Part shown: one piece after another, positions 62,765-64,000 of the stretch | Layout: the number at the start of each line of letters is the position of its first letter | Position numbering within the stretch: the first letter of the stretch is position 1 | IMG/VR virus record: IMGVR_UViG_3300035665_000002 | Location: 1 to 64,000 of that record | Direction: 5' to 3' (one strand) | Source of the DNA: a virus | DNA: 64,000 bases | The notes under the pieces: model-generated | Told to the model about the DNA's origin: nothing | Database searches by the model: none | The model's input: the letters and a program-made list of their open reading frames with translations, nothing else | Translations under genes and position numbers: made by a program

Positions 62765-64000
62765 ATGTTTGATCCAAGGCATTCGACATTGAGCGAGAAT
62801 AAAAAGAATGCACTCGTTGAGGCAATTACGACATTGAGAACGACACCTGACATGTTTTTGTTGTTCATAAAAAGGCCTGATTTTGCGCAAATTTTGAAGA
62901 GTCCAGATTTAGGTATAGCTACAAAAACAATCCTACAATCGTATGCTGGTTCGGCGACGGTAATTAAAAATCGTATTTATCATGGCTTTTGTTACATGAA
63001 TGGTCTAGAGCTTTTTGAATTTGTTAGGGAACCACATAGTAATGGCTGGGATTTCGTTATCGAGGGCATGATAAAACATAATATTTTCTCTGCTCCAGAA
63101 TTGAAAACTATGGACGAGTATGAGATGTTGTCATCCAGTTACGGTCCAGGGACGTTCGCGACTCTATACGATAATGTTGATTTGTACAAAATGATAGTTT
63201 CGACTGACGTTACTATAGAGATAGGCAATCAGCGGTACCAAACTAAAGGTTACATGACAATTTATAACTATTTTGTAGCTGCTGCAGCATATTGCAATGA
63301 GGTACTAAAGTACATGTTGACAGAGGAACTTAGCAATGATGCAAATGCAGAATATATGGATTATAATGACGATATCGCCATGGGACTCTTGAAAACGTGC
63401 ATAGAAGCTAGAAATCTGGAAGGTTTTAAGTTAATTACGAGTATAGTAAAATGCGTCCCCTACAGTCTTGAAGAACTACGCGAATATGTTATTGAGTATG
63501 ACTCGTTTGAAATCGCTCAATACATCGTAACAAAAATGATAGATGAATCAGGGTCAAGTGCATCGAAAATTTTTGCAGATTGGACCGAAGCACCTGCGAC
63601 GGAGTCATCGTCATCTGAGAGCGAATCTGAACGCAGTGAAACTGAAAGTGAAAGTGAACAGAGTGAAACTGAACAGAGTGAACCTGAAAGCGAAGCCGAA
63701 AGCAATGAGACTGAGAAAGATCCAGAAGAATGTACTGAAGTTGAAGGAGACGATAACAGTGAAGTCGATGACGATTTCTTTGAAACACGCTCATATGCAA
63801 GTACGGTACAGAAACCAGAGACTAAGAAAGTAGTTCCAAAACCGAAGTCAAAAGCCGCACCTGTAGATTACGACGAATACTTCAAAGATGTTGTTTACAA
63901 CAAAAACGATACACTGTCTAGAATCGCATATAGAGTAAAATCTGTAGTAACGCTCTGGTTTCACGAATCTAAAGGTCTCGCTCCCAATGTACACAGGACA
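62765..64000 (+). CDS. Acidic protein of unknown function, cut by window edge
   Basis: 412 codons are open from the ATG at 62765 (TATAATAAAAATG) to the right edge, with no stop. The first 275 residues are helical and could be a divergent helical-repeat domain (for example YFVAAAAYCNEVLKYMLTE). Residues about 278-340 are an acidic Ser-Glu run (SESESERSETESESEQSE) followed by DDNSEVDDDFF. After that comes a basic segment (KKVVPKPKSKAAP). Such acidic tails often bind basic proteins or histones; function here is unknown and the C-terminus is missing. Confidence 0.8.
   Translation, partial: MFDPRHSTLSENKKNALVEAITTLRTTPDMFLLFIKRPDFAQILKSPDLGIATKTILQSYAGSATVIKNRIYHGFCYMNGLELFEFVREPHSNGWDFVIEGMIKHNIFSAPELKTMDEYEMLSSSYGPGTFATLYDNVDLYKMIVSTDVTIEIGNQRYQTKGYMTIYNYFVAAAAYCNEVLKYMLTEELSNDANAEYMDYNDDIAMGLLKTCIEARNLEGFKLITSIVKCVPYSLEELREYVIEYDSFEIAQYIVTKMIDESGSSASKIFADWTEAPATESSSSESESERSETESESEQSETEQSEPESEAESNETEKDPEECTEVEGDDNSEVDDDFFETRSYASTVQKPETKKVVPKPKSKAAPVDYDEYFKDVVYNKNDTLSRIAYRVKSVVTLWFHESKGLAPNVHRT

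Noticed and set aside
63489-63833. ORFs on both strands over the Ser-Glu run
   Set aside because: They are produced by the repetitive codons; the open frame from 62765 continues through the region.

Overview
The window is a compact 64 kb piece of a large DNA virus of the nucleocytoplasmic type (Nucleocytoviricota). It carries a virus-style transcription and replication set: a large RNA polymerase subunit 2, a poxvirus D6/D11-type SF2 helicase, a D5-type SF3 helicase, a free-standing PrimPol-like primase, a FEN1/XPG-type nuclease, a family-1-like uracil-DNA glycosylase and a DEAH helicase. It also has ankyrin repeats of the GCPWD type and RBR zinc-finger proteins of the QMWCT type, both common in viruses of amoebae and other protists. 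No introns, tRNAs, rRNAs or CRISPR arrays were seen. I saw no double-jelly-roll capsid protein, DNA polymerase B or packaging ATPase here, so I do not assign a family. About 36 genes fill both strands with very short spacers.

Layout. 1-8 kb is an accessory zone: an RBR E3-like protein and three copies of a promoter plus N-terminal module. One copy is cut by the window edge, one is joined to ankyrin repeats, and one to a HAD phosphatase domain. 8-16 kb holds small unknowns, a membrane RING protein, a 1326-residue beta-rich protein and uracil-DNA glycosylase. 16-33.4 kb holds the DEAH helicase, a 2982-residue giant protein, the FEN1-like nuclease and a 1171-residue protein with a nucleotidyltransferase-like motif. 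33.4-38.5 kb is a second accessory zone: 50-bp tandem repeats, a second RBR paralogue, a 618-bp gene-free region with G-run repeats and a promoter-only relic of the N-terminal module, and a second ankyrin protein. 38.5-54 kb holds the D6/D11-like helicase, the PrimPol, a two-repeat ion channel and RNA polymerase subunit 2. 54-59.5 kb holds likely virion proteins with a more GC-rich, C-ending codon style, and a gene broken by two compensating frameshifts. 59.5-64 kb holds the D5 helicase and an acidic protein that runs off the end.

Gene expression signals are strikingly regular. Most start codons are preceded directly by a TATAAA/ATAAAA block, so that the motif is TATAAAATG or ATAAAAATG. Some divergent pairs are separated by only 17-19 bp. 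About twenty gene ends are followed within a few tens of bases by a perfect AT-rich hairpin with 5-10 bp arms and a 2-5 nt loop, most often 3 nt. This resembles the hairpin rule for transcript ends described in mimiviruses.

The most interesting items are: (1) a viral channel with two six-helix polycystin/TRP-like repeats; (2) a D5 helicase whose own primase domain appears to have lost its catalytic residues, beside an intact PrimPol 14 kb away; (3) the shuffled promoter plus N-terminal module; (4) a RING-like zinc finger inserted in RNA polymerase subunit 2; (5) the start-codon promoter and 3' hairpin grammar.
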